Shown here: in pieces, positions 54,354-62,787 of the stretch
Position numbering within the stretch: the stretch's first letter is position 1
Layout of the letters: each line of letters starts with the position of its first letter
Origin: an uncultured Clostridia bacterium
GTDB lineage: Bacteria > Bacillota > Clostridia > Oscillospirales > Ruminococcaceae
DNA: 64,000 nucleotides
Reading direction: 5' to 3'
NCBI GenBank assembly: GCA_944386805.1
Contig: CALXCO010000007.1
Span: forward strand, 1-64,000
The notes under the pieces: model-generated
What the model was told of the DNA's origin: nothing
Databases searched by the model: none
Seen by the model: only the letters and a program-made list of their open reading frames with translations
Program-made: the position numbers and the translations under genes

Positions 54354-55265
54354 TTACGGCATTTTGTAAACCGGATCGAGCTGAATCAGTTCCGACAGGG
54401 TGTCAATTTCAATGATATCGCCTTCATTGCAGGGACGCGGCTCGATATGGAACTGATCGTTGTAATGGGTGAGGGGAACATCATCCCAGTAGCACTGTTT
54501 TCCTCCGGGAGAATTGAAAAGGAGCGGGAGCAGCTGTTCCATTTTTTTACCATCTTCTTCGGTCCAGAAGGTAATATCATACATATGATAGCAATCCTGT
54601 CCGCCGATTTTCATACCGGTGACCAGGCCGTTTTTGACAATCAGCCGCCAGTCGTCGGTCTGGTCCATATGGACCCCGACGTAAGAAGCGCAGTATTCAT
54701 ACGGACGAATCAGCTTCGGATTGCAGAGATACAGGTCAGAGTCCAGTACATAGGCATTGCCGAACAAATCCCGGACCTTCATGGCGGAGGAAATGTTGTT
54801 CATTTCCTTATAATCGGGGTTTTCGACAAAACGAATCATCGGATATTTTTTCAGCAGCACATCAAACTGTTCGCCGAGGTACCCACGGACGATGACAATT
54901 TCCGGAATACCTGCCGCGACGATTGCATCCAGCATCGTTTCGATCATCGGGCGTCCATGAATCCGGATGAGTGCTTTGGGGGTATTCAGGGTGATGGGCA
55001 TCAGTCTTGAACCGAATCCAGCTGCAAGAATGACCGCGCGTTTGACTTTATAGGGTGCGAGTGCGTCCATTCCGGCGTCGGTAATCCGGTAACCGTTGTT
55101 TTCATCGGCAGAAACGGTGCCTGATTCGAGTGCATGGGTCAGCAGCTGGTTGACAGCACCCAGCGAAAAGCCGGTTGCGGCAGAGATACTGCGCTGGGTA
55201 TGTTTTTCGTCTTTATGATACAGCAGATGGGTCAGCAGGGTAAAATCCCGTTTAGTCAGTTGCAT
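54354..55265 (-). CDS. LicC-like nucleotidyltransferase with N-terminal helix-turn-helix
   Basis: The protein has about 303 residues. Residues 1-70 look like a winged helix (LTKRDFTLLTHLLYH...QRSISAATGFSLGAVNQLL). Residues 75-303 are a nucleotidyltransferase: VILAAGFGSRLMPITLNTPKALIRIHGRPMIE is the signature loop, VLDSDLYL the metal site. The EMNNISSAM and YWDDVPLTHYN segments are like CTP:phosphocholine cytidylyltransferase LicC. The start at 55265 follows GGAAAGGAAA. The helix-turn-helix may act as a control domain. LicC makes CDP-choline; the LicD gene at 22.6 kb would use it. Confidence 0.8.
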   Translation of the reverse strand: MQLTKRDFTLLTHLLYHKDEKHTQRSISAATGFSLGAVNQLLTHALESGTVSADENNGYRITDAGMDALAPYKVKRAVILAAGFGSRLMPITLNTPKALIRIHGRPMIETMLDAIVAAGIPEIVIVRGYLGEQFDVLLKKYPMIRFVENPDYKEMNNISSAMKVRDLFGNAYVLDSDLYLCNPKLIRPYEYCASYVGVHMDQTDDWRLIVKNGLVTGMKIGGQDCYHMYDITFWTEEDGKKMEQLLPLLFNSPGGKQCYWDDVPLTHYNDQFHIEPRPCNEGDIIEIDTLSELIQLDPVYKMP

Positions 55266-55298
55266 ATCAACATTTCCTTTCCTGTGTTCATAGGGAAT

Positions 55299-55327
55299 AT
55301 GATAGCACAAAAAAATGAACAGTGCAA
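55299..55327 (-). promoter_or_regulatory. Promoter of the licC-like gene
   Basis: On the minus strand TTGCAC (55327-55322), 17-base spacer, TATCAT (55304-55299). Confidence 0.6.
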
Positions 55328-55449
55328 GACACAGGCCGAATTTGTTCGATTATTTGATACAAAAGATGATGTTTTTCGTCAAAACAGGTCAGGAAAAGGG
55401 TTTATATTAACATTTCAACACTTTTCCCCAAAAAGATCGCCGGAATCAC

Positions 55450-55478
55450 TTGTAATTTTGATAACGATATGATATGAT
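55450..55478 (+). promoter_or_regulatory. Promoter of nrdR
   Basis: TTGTAA (55450-55455), 17-base spacer, TATGAT (55473-55478), 38 bases before the ATG. Confidence 0.65.
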
Positions 55479-55515
55479 AGGGTAAAGAAAAACTGCCGGG
55501 AAGGAATGATGGAAG

Positions 55516-55971
55516 ATGAAATGCCCATATTGCGGCTACAATGAAAGTAAGGTAATTGACTCCCGACCGACCGAGGATGATGAGAAGATTCGAAGAAGGC
55601 GGGAATGCCTTTCCTGTGGAAAACGGTTTACGACGTATGAAATTGTGGAGACGGCTCCGTTGATGGTGGTCAAGAAGGACCATTCCCGGCAATTGTTTGA
55701 CCGGGAAAAACTGATGCGGGGAATCATCCGTGCCTGTGATAAACGTCCGGTAACCAGCGAGATGATTATTGGAATCGTGGACCGGATTGAGCAGAGCTAT
55801 GTGAATCGGATGCTGCGCGAAGTATCGTCGGAGGAACTGGGAGAAGCGGTTCTGCTGGAACTGAAAAAGCTGGATAAGGTGGCATACATTCGGTTTGCAT
55901 CGGTTTACCGGGATTTTTCGGATGTAGAAACCTTTATCAATGAACTTTTGAAACTGCAAAACGAGGAATAA
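55516..55971 (+). CDS. nrdR: Transcriptional repressor NrdR
   Basis: The 151-residue regulator of ribonucleotide reductase genes has the zinc ribbon (Cys3, Cys6, Cys31, Cys34) and then an ATP-cone domain from about residue 48 (VVKKDHSRQLFDREKLMRGI). Full length for the family. It has its own promoter. No nrd gene lies in the window, so it acts in trans. Confidence 0.95.
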   Translation: MKCPYCGYNESKVIDSRPTEDDEKIRRRRECLSCGKRFTTYEIVETAPLMVVKKDHSRQLFDREKLMRGIIRACDKRPVTSEMIIGIVDRIEQSYVNRMLREVSSEELGEAVLLELKKLDKVAYIRFASVYRDFSDVETFINELLKLQNEE

Positions 55972-56152
55972 ATTTTTTTTGGAAATAATATTCTTTGTTG
56001 CAACTTTTTCCCATCCCTGTACGTATTACATATAGAAGACACAAACAGCGTCCTTTGCATCTGGTTGGGGAGAAGCAATGGAGCTGTTAGTGGAGGTGAT
56101 AATCTGCACGATGTCTGATGGTACAAAAACTTTTAAAAATCGTGGAGAATCC

Positions 56153-56181
56153 TTGACAATATTTGACAGGGATGGTAGAAT
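56153..56181 (+). promoter_or_regulatory. Promoter of the choline-binding-repeat protein gene
   Basis: TTGACA (56153-56158), 17-base spacer, TAGAAT (56176-56181), with about 80 bases of leader. The rest of the 297-base gap from 55972 holds no gene I can support. Confidence 0.75.
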
Positions 56182-56268
56182 GAAGTTGGATAAGAAACAT
56201 TGTCCTTTCCGTTTGAAGATCATTTGGGGAAGTCTCAAACGGGAAAATTATGTAAGGAGTGAATGAAA

Positions 56269-57639
56269 ATGAAAAAAACTTTGAAAAAAGTTATTGCACT
56301 GGCGCTCTCATCGGCAACTGCATTCTCTGTATTTGCTGTAAGTGCATCGGCTGCGCAGTATGTTAATACCCATTCTAATAGCTACTGGGGCAGCTATTGG
56401 TGCGGTTATTGCCATGACTATCACAACCTGTCGGAGGATGTTTACTGGGATCATTACGACTGGTATTACAATGATGGGTACTACGATGGATACTATTACG
56501 GTGATTCCTATGTCCAATTGACTGCTAACCAGTGGGTTGGCGGCGAAATCTCTGTAAAGGTTCCGTCCGGTGCAAAGGTTGTTAAATGCACATGGTCTGA
56601 TCTTTATAACGTTACTGCTATTTCTCCGCTCCGTCTTGAAAAGGTAACAAACGCAAAAATTGATGGAGTAGGTTCCTATCGTGCTACTTGTACTGTTGAT
56701 TTTCAGTATACAATCAGACCTGGAAAAGTTGTTACTGAATCGGTAAGTGTGACAATTAAAGGCACCGCATATAAAGATCCCAATGAAGCTATGGAACACC
56801 CTGATTATCAGAAAGTGGAAACCAGCTACGGCAGCTATTATCCCGATTATCCTTACTGGCCCGGATATGACGAGAGCGACGGCTTCTGGTACAACGGCGT
56901 ATGGTACAGCTATTCTGACGGCTACTACTGGAACGGTAAATGGTATCCTTACTATCCCGGCTCCGGTTCCACCTCTATCCGTAAAGAGTACACTGTAGAC
57001 TGGAGCACCGATACATTCTATTACAATGGTAAAAAACAGGTTCCGACCGCTACTGTCACTGTTGGCAGCAGAACCATTGAACTGAATGTCAAGCTGACCA
57101 GCGGCAATGGCATTGATGTCGGCAAGCATCGCGTTGTTGCATCTGTTCCTTCCGGATACAGCGGAATCAAACTGGACGGAGCTTCTTTGTACTACAACAT
57201 TGAAGAACCGCTCAAGAGTGGTTTTGTCTATGAAGACGGCTACACCTACTACTACGAAGGCGGCAAGGCTGTCACCGGTTGGAAGACCATTTCGGGTGAT
57301 ACCTACTACTTCGAAAAGGGCGGCAAAGCCGCTACTGGCTGGAGATGGCTGAACAATGCCTGGTACTACTTCGGCTCTGACGGCAAGATGCAGACTGGCT
57401 GGGTACGTGACGGCGGTAAGATTTACTACTGCTACGATTCCGGCGTAATGGCGAAATCCACCTGGCTGAAGCTCGACGGTTACTGGTACTACTTCTACAA
57501 CGACGGCCGTATGGCTGAATCCGAATGGGTATACAGCGGCGGCAAGTGGTACTTCCTGGCTGGCGATGGCCGTATGGCGACCAACACCACGATTCCTGGC
57601 GGTTATTATGTTAACTCGGCTGGTGTATGGGTGAAATAA
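56269..57639 (+). CDS. Secreted Tyr/Trp-rich protein with C-terminal choline-binding-type repeats
   Basis: This exported protein of about 456 residues has a cleavable signal peptide (about residues 1-28, ending SASAA). A Tyr/Trp/His-rich part of about 50 residues follows, then a middle region of beta type, a second aromatic-rich linker (near 190-235), and about five cell-wall-binding repeats (residues about 325-440) of the GW..WYYF...GKM type. Such repeats in pneumococcal and clostridial proteins bind phosphocholine on teichoic acid or related glycan. There is no catalytic domain I recognise. ATG at 56269, 9 bases after AAGGAG, is preferred to 56263. Confidence 0.87.
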   Translation: MKKTLKKVIALALSSATAFSVFAVSASAAQYVNTHSNSYWGSYWCGYCHDYHNLSEDVYWDHYDWYYNDGYYDGYYYGDSYVQLTANQWVGGEISVKVPSGAKVVKCTWSDLYNVTAISPLRLEKVTNAKIDGVGSYRATCTVDFQYTIRPGKVVTESVSVTIKGTAYKDPNEAMEHPDYQKVETSYGSYYPDYPYWPGYDESDGFWYNGVWYSYSDGYYWNGKWYPYYPGSGSTSIRKEYTVDWSTDTFYYNGKKQVPTATVTVGSRTIELNVKLTSGNGIDVGKHRVVASVPSGYSGIKLDGASLYYNIEEPLKSGFVYEDGYTYYYEGGKAVTGWKTISGDTYYFEKGGKAATGWRWLNNAWYYFGSDGKMQTGWVRDGGKIYYCYDSGVMAKSTWLKLDGYWYYFYNDGRMAESEWVYSGGKWYFLAGDGRMATNTTIPGGYYVNSAGVWVK

Positions 57640-57711
57640 GCAGATATTTCCGATTGATCTGCATGCAGATATCTTCCCCATAAGACAGGACAAGTGACAT
57701 CCTGTCGAACG

Positions 57712-57748
57712 AAAGGGCAGGGATGGCGAAAGCTATCCCTGCCCTTTT
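57712..57748 (+). terminator. Terminator between choline-binding-repeat gene and small gene
   Basis: A strong stem of about 16 pairs (57712-57727 with 57731-57746, one mismatch) is followed by TTTT on the plus strand; the other strand also has a short T-run. It serves both converging genes. Confidence 0.78.
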
Positions 57749-57762
57749 GGTGCGCGGTGGTA

Positions 57763-58038
57763 TTAAAAGAGGGTTTCAATATGAATCACCGGCCAGAGAT
57801 GGAGCAAAGGTTTTTGCTGAATCGAAGCGTTTTCGAGCAGTGTTTCAACACTCTCAAAGCTTTGTTCATCACCGTCAACCCAGAGGGAAACATACTGGGC
57901 AGACCCACTGCGTGAGATAAAGCACGCCACGCCATTTGCTGTAAATTCCAGTTCACGTCCCCGGTCGATCAGCCAGATCAGAGCAGCCAGCGATTTTTCG
58001 TCCAAAAGTTCCCGTTCAATTTGTTCATACAGTCCCAT
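57763..58038 (-). CDS. Small uncharacterised protein
   Basis: This 91-residue acidic protein has an N-terminal helix (YEQIERELLDEKSLAALIWLIDRGRELEF) and a beta-rich middle (ISRSGSAQYVSLWVDGDEQSF). I do not recognise the family. A GGGAG site precedes the ATG at 58038. The AsnB-type gene upstream has its own terminator, so this gene is probably separate. Confidence 0.65.
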   Translation of the reverse strand: MGLYEQIERELLDEKSLAALIWLIDRGRELEFTANGVACFISRSGSAQYVSLWVDGDEQSFESVETLLENASIQQKPLLHLWPVIHIETLF

Positions 58039-58054
58039 AGAAAACTCCCTATAC

Positions 58055-58093
58055 AACAAACCCCAGCTGAAAATACATGATTCAGCTGGGGTT
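58055..58093 (-). terminator. Terminator of the ligase-racemase-asparagine synthase operon
   Basis: A perfect 13-bp stem (58059-58071 with 58081-58093) is followed by TTGTTG on the minus strand. Confidence 0.75.
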
Positions 58094-58102
58094 ATGTTTT
58101 GA

Positions 58103-59947
58103 TTAGTTTTTAATAAAGAATTCTTCGTACCAGAGGATAAAGGTATAAATGACCCAGATCTTCTTCATATTGAGTTTGACGCCGTTTTTATGGTCGTCCA
58201 GCATTTTGCGGATATAATCGTGGTTAAAGAACATCGCCGCGACTTCACCGTCAAATTTTTCTCTGACCATCTCGTAATACTTGTCCTGGCGCAGCCAGTC
58301 GCTGAGGGGGACAGGGAAGCCGAGTTTTTTCTTATTGGCCGTACGTTCCGGAATTTCCTTGATTGCCGCACCACGGAGCGCCCGCTTGGTCACCTCATCG
58401 TAGGCACGGTAGCGGGTTGGAATCTGAACAGCCAGTTCCAGCATTTTTTTATCAAGGAAGGGGACGCGAAGCTCCAGCGAATTCGCCATGCTCATCCGGT
58501 CAGCTTTCTGGAGGATATCATACAGCATCCAGGTGTACATATCCACATACTGGAGGGTAGTCGGTTCATCGAAGCCCTTCATCCGGTCGAACAGCGGACG
58601 TGCATAATCGGTCGGGTCCTTGGCATGGTATTTTTTCTTGAGGACCTGGTCACGGTTTGCGGAGGTAAAGTTATAATTTGCCCGCATAAACCGCTGATAA
58701 GGTTCCATTGCACCGCGCAGAATGAACTGTTTGCCTTTAAAGTCAGGCATGTGTTTTACAACACCGGCAGCTGCACGGCGAATCTGGCGGGGGATACGGG
58801 AATACTGCTGGAAATGACCGCCTGCAAGGTACATCGGATAACCGCCAAACAGCTCGTCAGCGCCCTCACCCGACAGCACGACCTTGACATATTTTGCTGC
58901 GTTCTGTGCGAGAAAATAGAGCGGAATTTCCGACGGATTGGGGAGGGGTTCATCCATGTAATACTGGATTTTGGAAGCCATTCCGAAATAATCATCCGCA
59001 TCGATTTTGTTGCTGATATTCTGGACACCCACGACTTTGGAAAAATCCTGCGCATAGGACAATTCAGAATACTTTTCTTCCGCATATCCAACAGTGAAGG
59101 TTTTAACATCGCTGGTGCATTTGGCGACTTCCTGAACAACATAAGACGAGTCGATACCACTGGAGAGGAAGCAGCCGACCTCAACATCGGCGATCTGATG
59201 AGCCTGAACCGATTCGGTAAAGGTTTTGGAGATCAGGTCTTCCCATTCTTCCAACGTTTTGCTCTCGTCGATCTTATAGGTTACTTCGTAGTAACGTTCA
59301 ATCTTCATTTCGCCGTTCTGCCAGGTGAAGCAGCAGCCGGAGGGCAGCTTATAGACATTTTTAAACATCGTTTCGCTGTCCGGAACATACTCATAGCAGA
59401 GCCAGTCGGGGAGACGTTCTTCGTTCAGCTCCTTTTCAAAACGAGGATGCTCAAGGAAGGACTTGATTTCACTGCCGAAGAGGAAGGTATCGCCCTTTTT
59501 GTAATAATAAAACGGCTTGATACCGAAGATATCTCTTGCTCCAAACAGTTTTTTCTCTTTTTTGTCCCAGATGACAAAGGCGTACATTCCGCGCAGCTTG
59601 TCCAGCAAGCCTTTTCCGCCGTACTCCTCATATCCATGCAGCAATACTTCCGAGTCAGTTTCGGTGGTAAAGACATGCCCTTTTTCCAGCAGATCGGCGC
59701 GAATAGACTGATAGTTATAGATCTCTCCGTTGAAAACCAGCACCATTGAACGATCTTCGTTAAAAATCGGCTGGCTGCCGCCGGACAGGTCGATGATTGC
59801 CAGCCGCCGGAAACCCAGCGCGATATCTTCATCGACATAGCTAGCTGCCTGGTCAGGGCCACGGTGGGTAATCCGGTTTCCCATAGCGTCGATTACTTTT
59901 TCAGCATCAGGCAGTCCGTTGACCGAAAATCCTGCAAATCCACACAT
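58103..59947 (-). CDS. Glutamine-hydrolysing asparagine synthase (AsnB/AsnH type)
   Basis: The 614-residue enzyme has an N-terminal Ntn glutaminase starting with the catalytic Cys2 (MCGFAGF) and a synthetase domain with the ATP-binding SSGIDSS loop near residue 260. It transfers ammonia from glutamine onto an aspartate. It is the third gene of an operon after an ATP-grasp ligase and an Asp/Glu racemase. In Lactococcus an AsnB-type enzyme in such a set (AsnH) amidates D-aspartate in the cell-wall cross-bridge, so wall amidation is as likely as free Asn synthesis. Confidence 0.9.
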   Translation of the reverse strand: MCGFAGFSVNGLPDAEKVIDAMGNRITHRGPDQAASYVDEDIALGFRRLAIIDLSGGSQPIFNEDRSMVLVFNGEIYNYQSIRADLLEKGHVFTTETDSEVLLHGYEEYGGKGLLDKLRGMYAFVIWDKKEKKLFGARDIFGIKPFYYYKKGDTFLFGSEIKSFLEHPRFEKELNEERLPDWLCYEYVPDSETMFKNVYKLPSGCCFTWQNGEMKIERYYEVTYKIDESKTLEEWEDLISKTFTESVQAHQIADVEVGCFLSSGIDSSYVVQEVAKCTSDVKTFTVGYAEEKYSELSYAQDFSKVVGVQNISNKIDADDYFGMASKIQYYMDEPLPNPSEIPLYFLAQNAAKYVKVVLSGEGADELFGGYPMYLAGGHFQQYSRIPRQIRRAAAGVVKHMPDFKGKQFILRGAMEPYQRFMRANYNFTSANRDQVLKKKYHAKDPTDYARPLFDRMKGFDEPTTLQYVDMYTWMLYDILQKADRMSMANSLELRVPFLDKKMLELAVQIPTRYRAYDEVTKRALRGAAIKEIPERTANKKKLGFPVPLSDWLRQDKYYEMVREKFDGEVAAMFFNHDYIRKMLDDHKNGVKLNMKKIWVIYTFILWYEEFFIKN

Positions 59948-59967
59948 TTACACTTCCCCCATTCCAC

Positions 59968-60711
59968 TTATCCTTTGGCAATCAGATTCTGATATTCCGC
60001 GCGGAGTTTTTTACCGCACTGGAGGACCGAAGCCCTTGCCAGCACTTCCAGCACGTCCAGACACCCGTTCACCTGGTAATCTCTTTTAATGAGTGACAGC
60101 TCGGTGCATCCAAGGATGCAGACCTCACATCCAGCCGTTTTGAGGCTGTTGACCACCCGATCAAATCGTTCCATCTCGACCGGCTTGCCAGCCTTGACAT
60201 TCTGATAGATCAGGTGCATAACCGACTGTTGGCCTTCCTGGTCGGGAATTTCCCAGGCAATACCGGCTTTTTGCAGCTCCGTCTGGAATAAACCAGTCTG
60301 TACCGTCCCACTGGTTGCAAGGATACCGGCTTTTTTGACGCCGGATTCCTTCAGCAGTTTTGCAGTTTCCCGAACTGCGTGAATCCACGGAATCCCACAT
60401 TCGGGTGCAACTTCATCATAAAAGCAGTGGGAGGTGACACAGGTCACTGCAAAGCGGGTAGCGCCGGTCAGTTCCAGCGTTTTAGCCGCCTGACGCAGAA
60501 CCGGCACCGGGCTTTCGCTGGATTTGCCCAGCAGGAAAGCTGTTCGGTCGGGGATTGTCGGGATATTGAGCAGGATGGTCGGGAGATGCTGCTGGTCCAC
60601 ATCTGCGTCAGTCATCGAGACGATCAGACGCTGGAAATAGGCAGAAGCCATCGGGCCCATCCCGCCGATAATTCCCAGAACTTCCGGGTTATCAGAAAAG
60701 AGTTTGCTCAT
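59968..60711 (-). CDS. Aspartate/glutamate racemase family protein
   Basis: The 247-residue racemase begins GIIGGMGPMASAYFQRL. Both catalytic Cys are present: Cys91 (TCVTSH) and Cys202 (GCTEL). The usual CNTAH becomes CVTSH, so one Asn next to the first Cys is replaced. Family and operon position suggest aspartate racemase (RacD-like). Its start overlaps the ligase stop by 4 bases, and AsnB follows 20 bases later. Confidence 0.87.
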   Translation of the reverse strand: MSKLFSDNPEVLGIIGGMGPMASAYFQRLIVSMTDADVDQQHLPTILLNIPTIPDRTAFLLGKSSESPVPVLRQAAKTLELTGATRFAVTCVTSHCFYDEVAPECGIPWIHAVRETAKLLKESGVKKAGILATSGTVQTGLFQTELQKAGIAWEIPDQEGQQSVMHLIYQNVKAGKPVEMERFDRVVNSLKTAGCEVCILGCTELSLIKRDYQVNGCLDVLEVLARASVLQCGKKLRAEYQNLIAKG

Positions 60712-61943
60712 TCGTGCAGTCCTTTATTACCGAAATATTTTTTATATTTTTTGACATAGTTGAGCTGGTTTTTCAGCAGGTAGATACGCCGTTTGATACT
60801 CATATCCGGTTCATAACGGAAAGAGTGGACAAACAGATGGTCATGAATCAGATCTTTTGCCTGCTGTTTAAGCGCTTCATCTTTGACATACTTAAAGATG
60901 ATCTTTTTGGGGATGATGCTCCACAGCGCCTGTTCTTCTGCAATGACACAGCCCATCGGCTGGTTGAGAATCAGGTCGTTGACCAGGAAGGTTGCGAGGT
61001 TATAGCCGGCCGCCGTGACAAAGAAACTGGAGCGGCCCTGACGCAGGTTCATTTCAAACAGTTTGTACTTGCCGTCACGCGGGTCGAGCTTCATATCAAA
61101 GTTGGCAAATCCCTTGTAACCGATGTCTTCCAGAAATTCCTTCATCTGCGCCGACAGTTTATGGTCGACGGTATTGATAATGGCGGCATAACTGCCGATA
61201 CCTTCCGGCGAGTGTTCTTCCAGAAGGGCATGTCCCAGCGCAATCAGCTTAACCTTGCCGTCTTTGCCGCAGTAGCAGTTCATGACCCGCATCTGGGCAT
61301 CTTCGCCGGGGATGTACTCCTGCAAAATCAGGTGATCCTGATAGCTGGAGCCGTAGATTGCCGCGAGGATTGCATCGAATTCTTCCTTATTATTGGCCAG
61401 AAAGACCTTTTTCTTGTGCGGGAAGGAGCAGTTCCAGTAGGCGACCGAGTTGGACGGCTTAATGATGCAGGGAAAATCAAACGGGAGGACGATATCCTTG
61501 TAATTTTCAGCCGTGCAGGTTGTCGTCTTCGGGAACAAGAAACCATGTTCACTGCAAACCTTGTAAAAGCTTTCCTTGATGGAAAGCTTCATCAGCAGCG
61601 GTTCATCGATGCAGTTGAAGACATAATAATCTCTGAGCTTGTCCTGATTGCGGACCAGCAATTTGATGTAGTTGTCACCGCAGGGGACAAGCAGCAGCTG
61701 TTTGCCGTTTTGATGTTCCTCTGCGAATTTGATCAGAGTTTTGACAAAAACTTCGTCGTTTTCCAGATCGGGTTCAGTAACAGCGACTTTGACAATTTTC
61801 GAGTCAGAGGTAGCGCCGAGCGCTTTTTTGGCGATGGCGTAAGAGGTTACGCCGTATTGACCATACGCTTCATGGAAGGAGCGTGCCATGCCGTAAACAT
61901 TGACATCGCTGCCCAGAAGCACCGGGATAAAGGGTGCGGACAT
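60708..61943 (-). CDS. ATP-grasp carboxylate-amine ligase (D-aspartate ligase-like)
   Basis: The 411-residue ATP-grasp enzyme has an N-terminal Rossmann part (FIPVLLGSDVNVYGMARSFHEAYG), the ATP-binding FPCIIKPSNSVAYW near 160, ILQEYIPGEDAQMRVMN near 210, and FEMNLRQGRSSFFVT near 300. The length is close to the Enterococcus D-aspartate ligase Asl, which adds D-Asp to the stem peptide Lys. A racemase and an AsnB gene follow. The start at 61943 follows GAAAGGAAGAG; the longer frame opens before the transcript start. Other amide-forming roles are possible. Confidence 0.82.
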   Translation of the reverse strand: MSAPFIPVLLGSDVNVYGMARSFHEAYGQYGVTSYAIAKKALGATSDSKIVKVAVTEPDLENDEVFVKTLIKFAEEHQNGKQLLLVPCGDNYIKLLVRNQDKLRDYYVFNCIDEPLLMKLSIKESFYKVCSEHGFLFPKTTTCTAENYKDIVLPFDFPCIIKPSNSVAYWNCSFPHKKKVFLANNKEEFDAILAAIYGSSYQDHLILQEYIPGEDAQMRVMNCYCGKDGKVKLIALGHALLEEHSPEGIGSYAAIINTVDHKLSAQMKEFLEDIGYKGFANFDMKLDPRDGKYKLFEMNLRQGRSSFFVTAAGYNLATFLVNDLILNQPMGCVIAEEQALWSIIPKKIIFKYVKDEALKQQAKDLIHDHLFVHSFRYEPDMSIKRRIYLLKNQLNYVKKYKKYFGNKGLHE

Positions 61944-62008
61944 GAAGTCTCTTCCTTTCGTTTCGATAATAAACGGACACACGAGTTGACATATATCCAA
62001 TAATCTTT

Positions 62009-62037
62009 ATTATACTATCCTTCTATGGAAATTACAA
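62009..62037 (-). promoter_or_regulatory. Promoter of the ligase-racemase-asparagine synthase operon
   Basis: On the minus strand TTGTAA (62037-62032), 17-base spacer, TATAAT (62014-62009). Confidence 0.75.
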
Positions 62038-62106
62038 GTTATTTTTCAGTGGGGTTTGTGGATGTTTTGTGAAGGTGAGATATTTGCTTTGAATGTTACT
62101 TTCACA

Positions 62107-62371
62107 GGAGTGACCAAAGAGCTCTGCATGGTTAGCCTGGCTAACTATGACTCCAGCAAGCCTTTAAAAAGGCTTAACCTAAACTTATATATCACCACCA
62201 ACCCCATTGAGTACATAAAATTGGTTCACAACCTGCGGATCGCAGCTTTGCGCTCATGTGAACAGATTGTGCGTACGCTCTTTTTACGTTTGAGCGTGGA
62301 AGCAAGGTTGGGTTGCTGAGCACAGGAGGCATGAACGAGTCCCGGCAAACAGGCAGCGCGGGCTCCGCGCT
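62107..62371. other. Hairpin-rich intergenic stretch of unknown nature
   Basis: The gap 61944-62496 has promoters at both ends. Between them lie several inverted repeats: a GGAGT/ACTCC pair around a GTTAGCC/GGCTAAC palindrome (62107-62154), AAGCCTT/AAGGCTT (62158-62175), GTTCACA/TGTGAAC (62224-62263) with an inner TGCG/CGCA, ACGCTC/GAGCGT (62275-62297), and GCGCGG/CCGCGC (62357-62371). CCAACC near 62198 can pair with GGTTGG near 62306. No convincing gene is seen. It could be an RNA gene, a repeat element or a decayed mobile fragment. Confidence 0.4.
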
Positions 62372-62399
62372 TGCGGAAATTGCGATTGTATGGTATCAT
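62371..62399 (+). promoter_or_regulatory. Promoter of the DUF1294/GNAT-M42 operon
   Basis: TTGCGG (62371-62376), 17-base spacer, TATCAT (62394-62399), about 100 bases before the DUF1294 start. Confidence 0.5.
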
Positions 62400-62496
62400 A
62401 ATCTGGGATAGAACCGAAAGAGAGAAAAAATTTTTTGGTGGTCGCCCATGCAGTTGTGTACCGACGTGCACAGATGCAGAAAGGAATTCAGAAAAA

Positions 62497-62787
62497 ATGA
62501 CGCTTTTATGTAAATGTTTGCTGACGTATCTCCTGATTATGAACCTGCTGGCCTTTATACTGTGCGGGCTGGACAAGTGGAAAGCAAAGCGGGGATACTG
62601 GCGGGTTCCTGAGCGGGTGCTGTTCGGGCTGTCGTTCTTAGGCGGCGGAGCTGCGTTCTGGCTGGGGATGAGACTGTTCCGGCATAAGACAAGGCATTTA
62701 TCCTTTCGGATACTGATACCGTTGTCGGTTGTGCTGTGGATTGGCGTGATTGTCTGGCTGGCGATGAAGGGAGTATTGATCGCATGA
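62497..62787 (+). CDS. DUF1294 small membrane protein
   Basis: The 96-residue protein has an N-terminal helix (LLIMNLLAFILCGLDKWKAKRG), a basic loop with WRVPERVLFGLSFLGGGAAFWLGMRLFRHKTRH, the DUF1294 signature, and a last helix. Function unknown. The start at 62497 gives the family length; AAAGGA lies about 12 bases upstream. Its stop overlaps the start of the next gene (ATGA). Confidence 0.85.
   Translation: MTLLCKCLLTYLLIMNLLAFILCGLDKWKAKRGYWRVPERVLFGLSFLGGGAAFWLGMRLFRHKTRHLSFRILIPLSVVLWIGVIVWLAMKGVLIA

Noticed and set aside
56078..56266. 62-codon open frame upstream of the choline-binding-repeat gene
   Set aside because: It contains the TTGACA-N17-TAGAAT promoter of the next gene and has no sensible protein features.
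58190..59749. 519-codon open frame on the plus strand
   Set aside because: It is antisense to the asparagine synthase gene, which shows all family motifs.
62056..62319. 87-codon open frame on the plus strand in the hairpin-rich gap
   Set aside because: There is no ribosome site or recognisable domain, and it runs across several inverted repeats; treated as non-coding.
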